From Streptomyces sp. NBC_00536 (GTDB taxonomy: Bacteria; Actinomycetota; Actinomycetes; Streptomycetales; Streptomycetaceae), in contig NZ_CP107819.1 of assembly GCF_036346295.1 (NCBI RefSeq), forward strand, positions 3,968,001 to 4,032,000: a stretch of DNA of 64,000 nt, in the 5' to 3' direction. Below the pieces are notes generated by a model. It did not search any database, had not been told where the DNA came from, and saw only the letters and a program-made list of their open reading frames with translations. This document shows, piece after piece, positions 1 through 8,653 of this stretch (within the stretch, counting starts at the first letter, position 1; every line of letters starts with the position of its first letter). Position numbers and translations under genes: made by a program.

Positions 1-490
1 CCTGCTGGCCGTGCTCGCCGTACCGCTGGGCATCGTGTGCGCGCTGCTGTACGCCGCCCCGCGCGCGGGCGTCTTCGTACGGGAGACCCGCGCCGGGCTC
101 GGCGGCCGCCCCTTCCGCACCTGGCGCTTCCGCACGGACGGCCCGCTGCTCGGCCCCGCCCTGGACCGGTACGCCCTCGACGGCCTCCCGCAGCTGCTGA
201 ACGTGGTGCGGGGCGAGATGTCCCTGGTCGGGCCGCGGCCGCTGGCCCGCGCGGAGCACCCCGACCGGCTGCTCGTCCGCCCCGGAATGACGGGCCTGTG
301 GCAGGTGAGCGCGCGCTCGGACCTGCCCTGGGAGGAGATGGACCTGCTGGACCGGCACTACGTGGAGAACCACTGGCTCGGGATGGACCTGGCGATCCTG
401 GCGCAGACCCCGCGCGCGCTGCTGCGTACGGCCGGACCGAAGCCGACATCGAAGCCCTTGGCGGCCCCCGCACCGCGAAGGGTGGCCTGA
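1..490 (+). CDS. Bacterial sugar transferase, C-terminal part (cut by window edge)
   Basis: This is the last ~162 residues of a polyprenyl-phosphate sugar-1-phosphate transferase (WcaJ/EpsL type, bacterial sugar transferase family), which starts exopolysaccharide or glycan assembly on the inner face of the membrane. The visible part has one hydrophobic segment, then FVRETRAGLGGRPF, the conserved LPQLLNVVRGEMSLVGPRPL block and GMTGLWQVSAR, followed by the family C-terminus with a YVENHWLGMDL helix. The reading frame is open to the left edge, so the start and the N-terminal membrane anchor are missing. The sugar it transfers cannot be read from this fragment. Confidence 0.88.
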   Translation, partial: LLAVLAVPLGIVCALLYAAPRAGVFVRETRAGLGGRPFRTWRFRTDGPLLGPALDRYALDGLPQLLNVVRGEMSLVGPRPLARAEHPDRLLVRPGMTGLWQVSARSDLPWEEMDLLDRHYVENHWLGMDLAILAQTPRALLRTAGPKPTSKPLAAPAPRRVA

Positions 491-558
491 GCGACACAGA
501 TCACCGCGCGCTCGGCTACATTGCGGCACGGGAAATGGGTAATCTCAAGGCTTGACTG

Positions 559-578
559 ACTAAGTTACTGCTTAGTAA
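559..578. promoter_or_regulatory. Overlapping inverted repeats (candidate TetR-type operator)
   Basis: Two dyads overlap: ACTAAG-N6-CTTAGT (559-576) and TTACT-GCTT-AGTAA (565-578). They lie directly downstream of a -35-like TTGACT (552-557) and about 40 bp before the Fe-S reductase start at 620. The geometry suits a TetR-family repressor blocking the promoter of that gene. The regulator is not in this window. Confidence 0.45.
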
Positions 579-619
579 GTGCCCGAGTGCCCGCCCTGGC
601 CCGCCCGAGGAGCCTTCCC

Positions 620-2857
620 ATGCAACTCGCCGCGATCATCGTGTCGCTGGTCCTGACCGTGGTCGGCGTCGCGCTGCTCGCCCGAGCCGTGGCGCAGATC
701 TACCGGTTCGTGAAAATCGGCCAGCCCGTGCCGGCGGGCAGCCGCACGGACGACCCGAAGGCACGAACGTTCACCCTGGTCAGGGAGTTCCTCTTCCACA
801 GCCGGATGAACCGCTGGGGCATCGTCGGCTTCGCGCACTGGTTCGTCGCGATCGGCTTCCTGACGCTGCCCCCGACGCTGGCGCAGGCCTACGGCCAGCT
901 CTTCCAGGCCGACTGGATGCTGCCGATCATCGGCGACTTCCTGCCGTTCGAGCTGTACATCGAGTTCATCGGTGTGATGACGACCGTCGGCATCCTGGTG
1001 CTGATGGCCATCCGCCTGGCCAACCTGCCCTCGCGGGCGGGCCGCAAGTCGCGCTTCACGGGCTCGAAGGCCTGGCAGGCCTACTTCGTCGAGTACATCA
1101 TCCTCACCATCGGCCTCGCGATCCTCACCCTGCGCGGCCTTGAGGGCGCGATCCACCACGTCGACCACTACGAGCCGGCGTACTTCCTCTCGTACCCGCT
1201 GGTGCTGGCCTTCAAGGGCCTCTCGGTCGGCGCGCTCCAGAACCTCATCTACTTCACCGCGATGATCAAGATCGGCACCTCGCTGATCTGGATGATCGTC
1301 GTCTCGCTCAACACCAACATGGGTGTCGCCTGGCACCGCTTCCTCGGCTTCCCGAACATCTGGTTCAAGCGGAACGCCGACGGCGCGGTCGCGCTCGGCG
1401 CGCTCCAGCCCATGACCAGCGGCGGCAAGGTCATCGACTTCGAGGACCCGGGCGAGGACGACGTCTTCGGCGTCTCCCAGGTCGAGCAGTTCTCCTGGAA
1501 GGGCATCCTCGACTTCTCCACCTGCACCGAGTGCGGCCGCTGCCAGTCGCAGTGCCCGGCGTGGAACACGGGCAAGCCCCTGTCCCCGAAGCTCCTGATC
1601 ATGTCCCTGCGCGACCACGCGCACGCCAAGGCGCCGTACCTCCTCGCGGGCGGCGGCAAGGACATGGAGGGCAACGAGAAGGCGACCCCGGAGCAGCTGG
1701 CGAACGTACCGGCGGCGGCCCTGGCGGAGGCGGAGCGCCCGCTCATCGGCACCGCCGAGGAGAACGGTGTCATCGACCCGGACGTGCTGTGGTCCTGCAC
1801 CAGCTGCGGCGCGTGCGTGGAGCAGTGCCCGGTCGACATCGAGCACATCGACCACATCGTCGACATGCGCCGCTACCAGGTGATGATCGAGAGCGCCTTC
1901 CCGAGCGAGGCCGGGACGATGCTCAAGAACCTGGAGAAGAAGGGCAACCCCTGGGGGCTGGCCAAGAAGCAGCGCGTCGAGTGGACGAAGGAGGTGGACT
2001 TCGAGGTCCCGATCATCGGGAAGGACGCGGAGGACCTCTCCGAGTTCGACTACCTCTACTGGGTCGGCTGCGCCGGCGCGCTGGAGGACCGGGCGAAGAA
2101 GACCACGAAGGCCTTCGCGGAGCTGCTGAACATCGCGGGCGTCAAGTTCGCGATCATGGGCGGCGACGAGAAGTGCACGGGTGACTCCCCGCGCCGCCTC
2201 GGCAACGAGCCGCTGTTCCAGCAGCTGGCCTCGGAGAACGTCGCGATGCTGAACATGGCCTTCGGCGAGGACGACGAGGACCCGGAGACGAAGAAGCCGA
2301 AGTCGGCCAAGCGGATCGTCTCCACCTGCCCGCACTGTTTCAACACCATCGCGAACGAGTACCCGCAGCTGGGCGGCGAGTACGAGGTCATCCACCACAC
2401 GCAGCTGCTCCAGCACCTGATCGACGAGGGCCGCCTCACGCCGGTCACCCCGGTCGACGGGCTGATCACCTACCACGACCCCTGCTACCTGGGCCGGCAC
2501 AACAAGGTCTACACGCCGCCGCGCGAGATCATGTCGGCCGTGCCGGGCCTGCGCCAGCAGGAGATGCACCGCCACAAGGAGCGGGGCTTCTGCTGCGGCG
2601 CCGGTGGCGCGCGGATGTGGATGGAGGAGCGGATCGGCAAGCGCATCAACAACGAGCGCGTCGACGAGGCCCTGTCCCTGAACCCCGACATCATCTCGAC
2701 CGCCTGCCCGTTCTGCCTGGTCATGCTGACCGACTCGGTCAACGGCAAGAAGAACGACGGCCAGGCGAAGGAGTCGGTGCAGGTCGTCGACGTGGCGCAG
2801 CTGCTGCTGGAGTCGGTAAAGACGCCCGCGGAGCCGGAAGCCGAGCCGGCGAGCTAG
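620..2857 (+). CDS. Membrane-anchored (Fe-S)-binding reductase, EtfD-like
   Basis: About 745 residues. The N-terminal third has several membrane helices. Two 4Fe-4S motifs follow, CTECGRCQSQCP near residue 302 and CTSCGACVEQCP near residue 393. Two cysteine-rich CCG domains of the heterodisulfide-reductase type come last (GFCCGAGGARMW and ACPFCLVML among them). The same order is found in mycobacterial EtfD, which passes electrons from electron-transfer flavoprotein, reduced during fatty acid beta-oxidation, to the respiratory quinone pool. That role is inferred here by architecture. The ATG at 620 is preferred over an upstream GTG at 587 because a GAGGA ribosome site lies 9-13 bases before it. 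A TetR-like operator precedes the gene and a hairpin terminator follows it. Confidence 0.85.
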   Translation: MQLAAIIVSLVLTVVGVALLARAVAQIYRFVKIGQPVPAGSRTDDPKARTFTLVREFLFHSRMNRWGIVGFAHWFVAIGFLTLPPTLAQAYGQLFQADWMLPIIGDFLPFELYIEFIGVMTTVGILVLMAIRLANLPSRAGRKSRFTGSKAWQAYFVEYIILTIGLAILTLRGLEGAIHHVDHYEPAYFLSYPLVLAFKGLSVGALQNLIYFTAMIKIGTSLIWMIVVSLNTNMGVAWHRFLGFPNIWFKRNADGAVALGALQPMTSGGKVIDFEDPGEDDVFGVSQVEQFSWKGILDFSTCTECGRCQSQCPAWNTGKPLSPKLLIMSLRDHAHAKAPYLLAGGGKDMEGNEKATPEQLANVPAAALAEAERPLIGTAEENGVIDPDVLWSCTSCGACVEQCPVDIEHIDHIVDMRRYQVMIESAFPSEAGTMLKNLEKKGNPWGLAKKQRVEWTKEVDFEVPIIGKDAEDLSEFDYLYWVGCAGALEDRAKKTTKAFAELLNIAGVKFAIMGGDEKCTGDSPRRLGNEPLFQQLASENVAMLNMAFGEDDEDPETKKPKSAKRIVSTCPHCFNTIANEYPQLGGEYEVIHHTQLLQHLIDEGRLTPVTPVDGLITYHDPCYLGRHNKVYTPPREIMSAVPGLRQQEMHRHKERGFCCGAGGARMWMEERIGKRINNERVDEALSLNPDIISTACPFCLVMLTDSVNGKKNDGQAKESVQVVDVAQLLLESVKTPAEPEAEPAS

Positions 2858-2887
2858 CGCGAACGCGTACGCACGCACGTACGGCGG

Positions 2888-2920
2888 CGGCCGGTACCCC
2901 CGAAGAGGGGGTACCGGCCG
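2888..2920. terminator. Bidirectional hairpin terminator
   Basis: A perfect 14-bp stem (CGGCCGGTACCCCC and its complement) with a GAAGA loop sits between two convergent genes. There is no U-tract, as is usual in streptomycetes. Confidence 0.8.
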
Positions 2921-2954
2921 CTTCTGCGTGGGCCTTGGCTTGGGTCAGCTCTGG

Positions 2955-4004
2955 TCAGCTCTGGTCCGCGCGGCTGCGGCGGAGCATCGCGAAGCCGAGG
3001 CCCGCGGCGCCGACGGCGGCCATGCCGCCGCCCGCGGCGAGCAGGGCCGGGGTGCCCGCGTCGGCCTGCTGGGTGACGCCCTCGGCGCCCGCCTTCACGC
3101 CGCCCTTGGGAACGACCCGCTGGTCGGCCTTCTTCTCGACCGGCTTGTCGGCCTTCTTCTCGGTCTTCTTCTCGGCGGTGTACTTCTCGATGAGCTTGCC
3201 GCTGAAGTCGTAGACCCAGCTGCTGCCGCCGTTCTTGCCGTCGATGACGACGAACTTCACGCGGTGGCCGTCCTGGACGAGCTTGTACGTCCAGCCGTCG
3301 TTGACCTCGCTGGGGTTCTTGAGGTCGATGGCGCCGAGGAAGGTGCCGTTCGCCATGAACAGCTCGACGCGCTTGCCCTTCGGCCCGTCGATCAGCTTCG
3401 CGATCCGGCCGTCGGCCATCGTGACCCGGACGGAGGTCTCCTTGCGGACCTCCTGCTTCTTGTCGTCCTTCTTGTCGTCCTTCTTGTCGTCCTTCTTCTG
3501 GTCCGTGCCCTCGATCCAGGAGGTCACGGTGCCGTTCGGCTGGAGGGTGACGTGCATGCCGTTGTTCTGGCCGTAGGCGGGCTTGCCGTCCTTGCTGACC
3601 AGGGTGTCCAGCTTGGTGGACCCGGCGAAGATGTCGGCCTCGAAGTGGCGGTCACCGAACTTGTAGACCTTGGCGACCGAGCCGTCGGCGAGCTTGACCG
3701 TGGTCACGAACGCGCGCAGGTTGCCGTCGGGGCGCGGCTTCTCGGTCTTGTCCGGGGTCTTGTCCGGGGTCGGCGTGACCGGGGTCGGCGTGACCGGCTT
3801 GTCGGGCGTCGGGTCCGTGACCGGCTTGTCCGGCGTCGGGTCCGTCACCGGCTGCTCGATGCCGGGCAGGACCTCCGCGTCGGGGGCGGCCGGGGAATCC
3901 GCGAAGGCCGCGCCCACCGGGAGGGCCAGCACGGCGACCGCTCCGGCGGTGACGGCGGCGGCGCGGAGGGTGTTGCGGCGGGTGCTTCGGCGGGTGCTGC
4001 GCAT
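2955..4004 (-). CDS. Secreted repeat protein with C-terminal membrane anchor, unknown function
   Basis: 349 residues. A twin-arginine-rich N-terminus and hydrophobic core form a signal peptide ending near AAFADS. A linker of repeated PVTDPTPDK units follows, then two related beta-rich domains around ADGSVAKVYKFGDRHFEAD and ADGRIAKLIDGPKGKRVEL, joined by a KKDD repeat. A lysine-rich stretch leads to a C-terminal hydrophobic helix and RRSR tail. That end resembles a sortase substrate, but no LPxTG or LAxTG is visible. The ATG at 4004 is chosen because AGGAAGAG precedes it. No family with a known role was recognised; a cell-surface or matrix protein is the likeliest reading. Confidence 0.7.
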   Translation of the reverse strand: MRSTRRSTRRNTLRAAAVTAGAVAVLALPVGAAFADSPAAPDAEVLPGIEQPVTDPTPDKPVTDPTPDKPVTPTPVTPTPDKTPDKTEKPRPDGNLRAFVTTVKLADGSVAKVYKFGDRHFEADIFAGSTKLDTLVSKDGKPAYGQNNGMHVTLQPNGTVTSWIEGTDQKKDDKKDDKKDDKKQEVRKETSVRVTMADGRIAKLIDGPKGKRVELFMANGTFLGAIDLKNPSEVNDGWTYKLVQDGHRVKFVVIDGKNGGSSWVYDFSGKLIEKYTAEKKTEKKADKPVEKKADQRVVPKGGVKAGAEGVTQQADAGTPALLAAGGGMAAVGAAGLGFAMLRRSRADQS

Positions 4005-4242
4005 GGTCTCGGCTCTTCCTCGTGGACTTCGGGGCTGCGACACCACCGAAGCTACGGGGGACATATGTGCGTATTAGGTAGGCAAGGTAACGAGAGACCG
4101 CAGAGTGCCCCGCAGCCGTGTAAACCGCCCCTGGGGCGGGCCCCCGAGGGTTCCCCTAGGGGATGTCACAGGTCAGCCGCAAAGGCCCCCGGTTCCGGCC
4201 GCCCGCACACCGCCGGTCGCCGGACCGGGTACGTTCGATCAC

Positions 4243-5205
4243 GTGGCAGGATTCAGGATCGGACGCGGCCGGGACAACAACCGTGCTCCGCAACAACCCC
4301 CGCAGCAGCAACAGCCGTACGGGCAGCAACAGCAGCCGCCGTACGGCCGGCAGGCCCATCCCCCGGCAGGCCCGCCGCCGCAGCAGCAGTGGCCCCAGCC
4401 CTCGCCGGGCGGTCACGGGGAGCCGGAGTACTTCGACCCCCGCACGGGCGCCCCGGGCGCTCCGCCGTACGCGGGCGGCCAGGGATACGACGGCTACGGC
4501 GGCCAGGGGAACGACGGCTACGGCGGTCAGGGCGGCGGCCCGGGCGGTGGTTCGTACGCGGACAACCCCGGGTACACCCAGGCCTTCGCCGTCGGCGAGG
4601 ACCCGTACAACCAGGGCGCGACCTACCACGCGGGCGCGGCCCAGGCCCCGGCCGGTCCCACCGGTCCGCGACTGAAGTGGAAGGACCTGCTCCGGGGCAT
4701 CGTCATGCAGCCCGGCCCGACCTTCCTCCAGATGCGGGACTACCCCGTCTGGGGTCCGGCGCTGGTCGTGACGTTCCTGTACGGCCTGCTCGCGGTCTTC
4801 GGCTTCGACAAGGCCCGCAAGGACGTCATCAACGCGACCCTGGCCAACGCGGTCCCGATCGTCCTGACCTCGGCCGTGGCCTTCGTCATCTGCGGCCTGA
4901 TCCTGGGCGCGGTCACGCACACCCTGGCCCGCCAGCTGGGCGGCGACGGCGCGTGGCAGCCGACCATCGGCCTGTCGATGCTGGTCATGTCGGTCACGGA
5001 CGCCCCGCGCCTGCTGTTCGCGCTGTTCCTCGGCGGCGACAACGTCCTCGTCCAGGTGCTGGGCTGGGCCACCTGGGTGGCGGCCGGCGCCCTGTTCACC
5101 TCGATGGTCAGCAAGTCGCACGACCTGCCGTGGCCGAAGGCCCTCGGCGCGTCCGCGATCCAGCTGATCGCGCTGCTGTCGATCATCAAGCTGGGCACCA
5201 TCTAG
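4243..5205 (+). CDS. Yip1-family integral membrane protein
   Basis: 320 residues from a GTG start (VAGFRIGRGRDN), which is where the protein-like sequence begins; upstream codons in frame look non-coding. Residues ~1-135 are disordered and rich in proline, glutamine, glycine and tyrosine (QGYDGYGGQ-type repeats). The rest is a compact membrane domain with about five helices beginning at PRLKWKDLLRGIVMQP, matching the Yip1/DUF1282 fold. Bacterial members have no well-defined activity. The gene stands alone, diverges from the secreted protein at 4004 across 238 bp, and ends in a strong hairpin. Confidence 0.75.
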   Translation: MAGFRIGRGRDNNRAPQQPPQQQQPYGQQQQPPYGRQAHPPAGPPPQQQWPQPSPGGHGEPEYFDPRTGAPGAPPYAGGQGYDGYGGQGNDGYGGQGGGPGGGSYADNPGYTQAFAVGEDPYNQGATYHAGAAQAPAGPTGPRLKWKDLLRGIVMQPGPTFLQMRDYPVWGPALVVTFLYGLLAVFGFDKARKDVINATLANAVPIVLTSAVAFVICGLILGAVTHTLARQLGGDGAWQPTIGLSMLVMSVTDAPRLLFALFLGGDNVLVQVLGWATWVAAGALFTSMVSKSHDLPWPKALGASAIQLIALLSIIKLGTI

Positions 5206-5223
5206 AGCCCGTTGCCCCATCCA

Positions 5224-5264
5224 CGCGGGAGGGCCCGTACGCGATGCGTACGGGCCCTCCCGCG
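5224..5264. terminator. Hairpin terminator (19-bp perfect stem)
   Basis: CGCGGGAGGGCCCGTACGC pairs perfectly with its complement across a 3-base GAT loop, between the convergent Yip1 and phosphoribosyltransferase genes. It can serve both strands. Confidence 0.85.
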
Positions 5265-5287
5265 CGTCCTGCGCGTCCTGGGGGGTC

Positions 5288-5785
5288 TCAGGCGTCGAGG
5301 ACCTGGCCCTCACGCTTCACCACGGGCGGTTCGACCGACCAGGGGAAGTTGATCCACTCGTCGGTCTTCTTCCACACGTATTCGCACTTCACCAGGGAGT
5401 GCGACTTCTCGTAGATCACGGCCGACCGGACCTCGGCCACGTGGTCGAGGCAGAAGTCGTGGACGAGCTTGAGCGTCTTGCCGGTGTCGGCGACGTCGTC
5501 CGTGATCAGCACCTTCTTGGCGGTGAAGTCGATCGCCTCGGGGACGGGGGCCAGCATGACGGGCATTTCGAGCGTCGTGCCCACGCCGGTGTAGAACTCC
5601 ACATTCACGAGGTGGATGTTCTTGCAGTCCAGCGCGTACGCCAGCCCGCCCGCCACGAAGACGCCGCCGCGCGCGATGCTGAGGATGATGTCGGGCTCGT
5701 AACCGTCGTCGGCGATGGTCTGCGCCAGCTCGCGGACGGCGCGCCCGAACCGCTCGTAGTCGAGGTTCTCGCGTACTTCGCTCAT
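5288..5785 (-). CDS. Phosphoribosyltransferase (Gpt/xanthine-type)
   Basis: 165 residues with the type-I PRTase signature [14 protein letters not shown], which binds the PRPP ribose 5-phosphate, and an [12 protein letters not shown] loop. Such enzymes move a phosphoribosyl group from PRPP onto a nucleobase, so purine salvage is the likely role; the exact base cannot be told from sequence. Its ATG overlaps the TGA of dcd by the ATGA tetranucleotide (5782-5785), so the two genes are translationally coupled and make a small nucleotide-metabolism operon. Confidence 0.85.
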   Translation of the reverse strand: MSEVRENLDYERFGRAVRELAQTIADDGYEPDIILSIARGGVFVAGGLAYALDCKNIHLVNVEFYTGVGTTLEMPVMLAPVPEAIDFTAKKVLITDDVADTGKTLKLVHDFCLDHVAEVRSAVIYEKSHSLVKCEYVWKKTDEWINFPWSVEPPVVKREGQVLDA

Positions 5786-6369
5786 GCCTGGTGCCTCACC
5801 TGGGTGCGGTGGAAGTTCTGGAAGGACCGCGACGCCGTCGGTCCGCGCTGCCCCTGGTAGCGCGAGCCGTAGCGATCGCTCCCGTACGGGAACTCGGCGG
5901 GCGAGCTGAGCCGGAACATGCACAGCTGCCCGATCTTCATGCCCGGCCAGAGCTTGATGGGCAGGGTGGCGACGTTCGACAGCTCCAGCGTGACGTGGCC
6001 GGAGAACCCGGGGTCGATGAACCCGGCGGTCGAATGCGTCACCAGCCCCAGGCGGCCCAGGCTGGACTTGCCTTCCAGTCTGGACGCGATGTCATCGGGA
6101 AGCGAGACGACCTCGTACGTCGAGGCGAGCACGAACTCACCCGGGTGGAGAATGAACGCCTCATCGCCCTCGGGCTCCACCATCCGGGTCAGGTCCGGCT
6201 GCTCGGTGGCGGGGTCGATGTGCGCGTAACGGTGGTTCTCGAACACCCGGAAGAACCGGTCGAGCCGCACGTCGATGCTGGAGGGCTGCACCATCGAATC
6301 CTCGAACGGGTCGATGCGAACCCGTCCGCTGTCGATCTCGGCACGGATGTCTTTGTCGGAGAGAAGCAC
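5782..6369 (-). CDS. dcd: dCTP deaminase
   Basis: 195 residues, the normal family length, starting at a GTG. The enzyme converts dCTP to dUTP and ammonia and feeds dTMP synthesis. Family landmarks include the [12 protein letters not shown] substrate loop, [11 protein letters not shown] with the catalytic serine-rich segment, [22 protein letters not shown] containing the catalytic glutamate, and the C-terminal [11 protein letters not shown] lid. It lies upstream of, and overlaps, the phosphoribosyltransferase. Confidence 0.95.
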   Translation of the reverse strand: MLLSDKDIRAEIDSGRVRIDPFEDSMVQPSSIDVRLDRFFRVFENHRYAHIDPATEQPDLTRMVEPEGDEAFILHPGEFVLASTYEVVSLPDDIASRLEGKSSLGRLGLVTHSTAGFIDPGFSGHVTLELSNVATLPIKLWPGMKIGQLCMFRLSSPAEFPYGSDRYGSRYQGQRGPTASRSFQNFHRTQVRHQA

Positions 6370-6453
6370 GTCCCGAGGATACGCAGAGCGCGCGGGCCAC
6401 CCCCAATCGAGTGCGCCCGCGCGCGTCAGCGGCTGCTCCTGTTTCCGCTCCCG

Positions 6454-6618
6454 CTACCGCTTGGGCGAGCCCACGGGCACCGCGTGCCGAAGCCGCGCGC
6501 ACCGCGGACACCGGATGAGCCGCCCCGGACCGATCCGACCGGCCCCGAGCTGCTGCATCGGGAACGAAGCGGTGCTGAATACATGCCCTTCGGCACAACG
6601 GACGACGGTGTGCTCCAT
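6454..6618 (-). CDS. Small zinc-ribbon-like protein (54 aa)
   Basis: A 54-residue protein beginning MEHTVVRCAEGHVFSTASF, with a GGGGAAAGGGA ribosome site upstream of its ATG. A Cys-x-x-x-His (CAEGH) and a Cys-x-x-Cys (CPRC) could bind one zinc ion. The composition looks like real coding sequence, and it lies 84 bp upstream of dcd on the same strand, so it may be cotranscribed. The function is unknown. Confidence 0.6.
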   Translation of the reverse strand: MEHTVVRCAEGHVFSTASFPMQQLGAGRIGPGRLIRCPRCARLRHAVPVGSPKR

Positions 6619-6777
6619 CGAGTCCCTTTCCCCAACGAGCCGTGCTGCGACGAATCGCCACATTAGGGGATGAACAAGACCCACTCCAGTCGCCGCTCCG
6701 CACCCCAACGGTACGCCCCAACTCCCGCGCCCACAGCCCCCGGTACCCCGCACGCCCCCCACCCCCACCGGGCCGAA

Positions 6778-6806
6778 TTCACCGACAAGGGATCATGGGG
6801 TACAGT
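6778..6806 (+). promoter_or_regulatory. Candidate tRNA-Gly promoter
   Basis: TTCACC and TACAGT are separated by 17 bp and end about 37 bp before the mature tRNA. Both boxes match consensus only partly, so the call rests mainly on position. Confidence 0.35.
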
Positions 6807-6842
6807 GTGCAACGATGCGGCACCAGGTAATTGGCCCGCTGT

Positions 6843-6916
6843 GCGGATGTAGTTTAATGGTAGAACATGAGCTTCCCAAGCTTATAGCGCGGGTTCGATT
6901 CCCGTCATCCGCTCCA
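6843..6916 (+). tRNA. tRNA-Gly (anticodon CCC)
   Basis: The cloverleaf can be folded by eye. The acceptor stem is GCGGATG/CATCCGC, the anticodon loop TTCCCAA gives anticodon CCC, and the T arm is GCGGG-TTCGATT-CCCGT. The discriminator is T at 6913 and CCA is encoded at 6914-6916. It reads GGG codons. A terminator follows at once. No integrase or repeated tRNA 3' end was seen nearby. Confidence 0.95.
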
Positions 6917-6921
6917 TGACA

Positions 6922-6948
6922 AAGCCCCAGGTCAGCGACCTGGGGCTT
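6922..6948 (+). terminator. tRNA terminator
   Basis: A 12-bp perfect stem (AAGCCCCAGGTC and complement) with a 3-base loop is followed by a T-rich GTTTGTTGT. It begins 6 bases after the encoded CCA. Confidence 0.85.
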
Positions 6949-7013
6949 GTTTGTTGTCCAGGCCTCCAGGGGCTCGTGTGCCAAGGGCGTGCCACAACCG
7001 CCCTCGCCGCGCG

Positions 7014-7928
7014 TCAGGTTGGGCTGAGGGTGGTACGCAGCAGGTCCAGGAAGACGGTGGCTGCGGGGCTGGAGGGGCCGTTCGTCCGCCAGGCCAGAGC
7101 TACCCGGGCGCGTAGCCGCGGCTCGGAGATCTCCAGCGTCCGCAGCCCGAAGGCCGACGCCGTGCCGGCGGGGAGGGCGGGGAGCACCGCCACGCCGAGA
7201 CCGCGGGCGGCGAGCTGGGCGAGGAACAGCGGTGCGGCTGCCTCGAAGGCGACGCGGGGCTGGAACCCGGCCCGCGCACACGCACGGTCGAGGACTCCGC
7301 GGATGCCCGTGCCACGCGGCAGGCCGATCAGTGGGCGGTCGCGGAGCTCGGCCAACGGGATGCTCGAACGGTCCGGGTGCGTGAGGGCGGGGTCGTCCGG
7401 GGCGACGGCCGCGACCAGGGGTACGTCGACCAGGACCTGGAGGGAGACGCCGGGCGGGGGCTCCTCGTCCGCGAGTCCGATCACGGCGATGTCGAGTTCC
7501 CCACGCATCAGTGCGGTGAGCATCCGCTCCGAGGTGTCCTCGGTCAGGGCGATCTCGACCTTGGGGTGGTCCTCGTGGAAACCTGCCAGGACGGCGGCCA
7601 GGTCGAACTCATGGGCCGCCGCGGCTGCGCCCGAGACGAGGCCGAGGGTGACCTGGCCGCGCAGCAGCCCGGTGAACTCTTCCGCGGTCTGCCGTACCGC
7701 TTCGACGGCGGTGAGCGCGGCCCGTGCGTACGGCAGTACGGCCTCGCCCACCTCCGTCAGGGTCACCGACCGGCCCGAGCGGTCGAGCAGCGGATGCCCG
7801 AGTTCCTTTTCGAGCTGACGGACCTGGGCGCTCACACCCGGCTGCGCCAGGTGCAGACGGGCGGCCGCGCGGGTGAAGTTGGCTTCCTCCGCGACGGTGA
7901 CGAAGTACCGCAGCTGCCGAATGTCCAT
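7014..7928 (-). CDS. LysR-family transcriptional regulator
   Basis: 304 residues, a standard LysR length. The N-terminal winged helix-turn-helix (MDIRQLRYFVTVAEEANFTRAA, then LHLAQPGVSAQVRQLEKELG) is followed by a periplasmic-binding-protein-like effector domain. It is transcribed away from the mycothiol-dependent enzyme at 8000 across 71 bp that contain a T-N11-A dyad, the usual position for a LysR protein that controls both itself and its neighbour. The effector is unknown. Confidence 0.9.
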   Translation of the reverse strand: MDIRQLRYFVTVAEEANFTRAAARLHLAQPGVSAQVRQLEKELGHPLLDRSGRSVTLTEVGEAVLPYARAALTAVEAVRQTAEEFTGLLRGQVTLGLVSGAAAAAHEFDLAAVLAGFHEDHPKVEIALTEDTSERMLTALMRGELDIAVIGLADEEPPPGVSLQVLVDVPLVAAVAPDDPALTHPDRSSIPLAELRDRPLIGLPRGTGIRGVLDRACARAGFQPRVAFEAAAPLFLAQLAARGLGVAVLPALPAGTASAFGLRTLEISEPRLRARVALAWRTNGPSSPAATVFLDLLRTTLSPT

Positions 7929-7943
7929 AACTGATCATTCTAG

Positions 7944-7958
7944 TTGCGAGACATGCAA
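7944..7958. promoter_or_regulatory. LysR-type T-N11-A operator candidate
   Basis: TTGC-GAGACAT-GCAA is an inverted repeat that contains the LysR T-N11-A core (T7945 to A7957). It lies 16 bp upstream of the LysR start and 42 bp upstream of the divergent gene. Confidence 0.5.
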
Positions 7959-7999
7959 ACTCTTGGACTTATGGCGGGGCTCCCACGAGCCTTGAGATC

Positions 8000-8653
8000 A
8001 TGGGGAACACGACGCAACGGATACCAGCGGCGGAGATCAGAGCATCGATCGCGGCCGAACGCCGGGAACTGGCCGCCGTGCTGGACGGCTTGTCGGCCGA
8101 GGAGTGGGACGCGCCCACGCTGTGCGGGGGTTGGCGCGTACGGGAGGTCGCCGCCCACATGACGATGGGGTTCCGGTACTCGCTCCCCACGATGGCGCGG
8201 GAACTGATCGGAGCGCGGGGCAACCTCCACCGGATGACCGATCGATGCGCCCGCAAGGACGCGGCCGCCCATTCGACGCGTGAACTCGCCGCCTTCCTCC
8301 GCGACAACGCGGACCACCCCTGGAAGCCGCCGGTCGGCGGGATCGAGGCGGCCCTGGCCCACGACGTGATCCACGGCCTGGACATCACGGCCGCACTCGG
8401 CCTCGGCCGCCGGGTTCCCGAGGACCGCGTGCGCATCCTCCTGGAGAGCGTCGATGCCAGGACCCTCAGGTTCTTCCGAGCCGACCTCGGCGGCATCGAA
8501 CTCCGCGCCACCGACCTCGACTGGTCCTTCGGCACCGGAACACCCCTGTCCGGCGCCGCACAGGATCTCCTCCTGCTCGCATACGGACGACGGCTCCCCC
8601 CGGGGCACGTCCACGGCGAACCGAGCGACCGCTTCGTCGACGTGCGGGGGTGA
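8000..8653 (+). CDS. Maleylpyruvate isomerase/mycothiol-dependent enzyme family protein
   Basis: 217 residues of the actinobacterial MDMPI/DinB-like family. The helical bundle begins with RRELAAVLDGLSAEEWDAPTLC and the GWRVREVAAHMT histidine, and a second conserved histidine lies in ALAHDVIHGLDI. These histidines typically bind a divalent metal, and some members use mycothiol as a thiol cofactor. The substrate here is unknown. Its stop overlaps the next gene region, so it and the DUF1772 protein form a two-gene unit under the LysR regulator. Confidence 0.8.
   Translation: MGNTTQRIPAAEIRASIAAERRELAAVLDGLSAEEWDAPTLCGGWRVREVAAHMTMGFRYSLPTMARELIGARGNLHRMTDRCARKDAAAHSTRELAAFLRDNADHPWKPPVGGIEAALAHDVIHGLDITAALGLGRRVPEDRVRILLESVDARTLRFFRADLGGIELRATDLDWSFGTGTPLSGAAQDLLLLAYGRRLPPGHVHGEPSDRFVDVRG

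Noticed and set aside
572..2878. A 768-codon open frame on the minus strand opposite the Fe-S reductase (and similar long antisense frames at 7969-10383 and 29748-33701)
   Set aside because: The translations are Arg/Asp/Val/Leu-rich, have no recognisable domain, and are the usual antisense shadow of GC-rich coding sequence.
4073..4095. Iron-box-like TTAGGTAGGCAAGGTAAC between two divergent genes
   Set aside because: It resembles one half of a DmdR/DtxR box but lacks the inverted second half and needs a gap to align.
6843..6916. tRNA-Gly as an attachment site for an integrated element
   Set aside because: No integrase, excisionase or duplicated tRNA 3' end was found in the window, and the flanking genes are ordinary chromosome genes.
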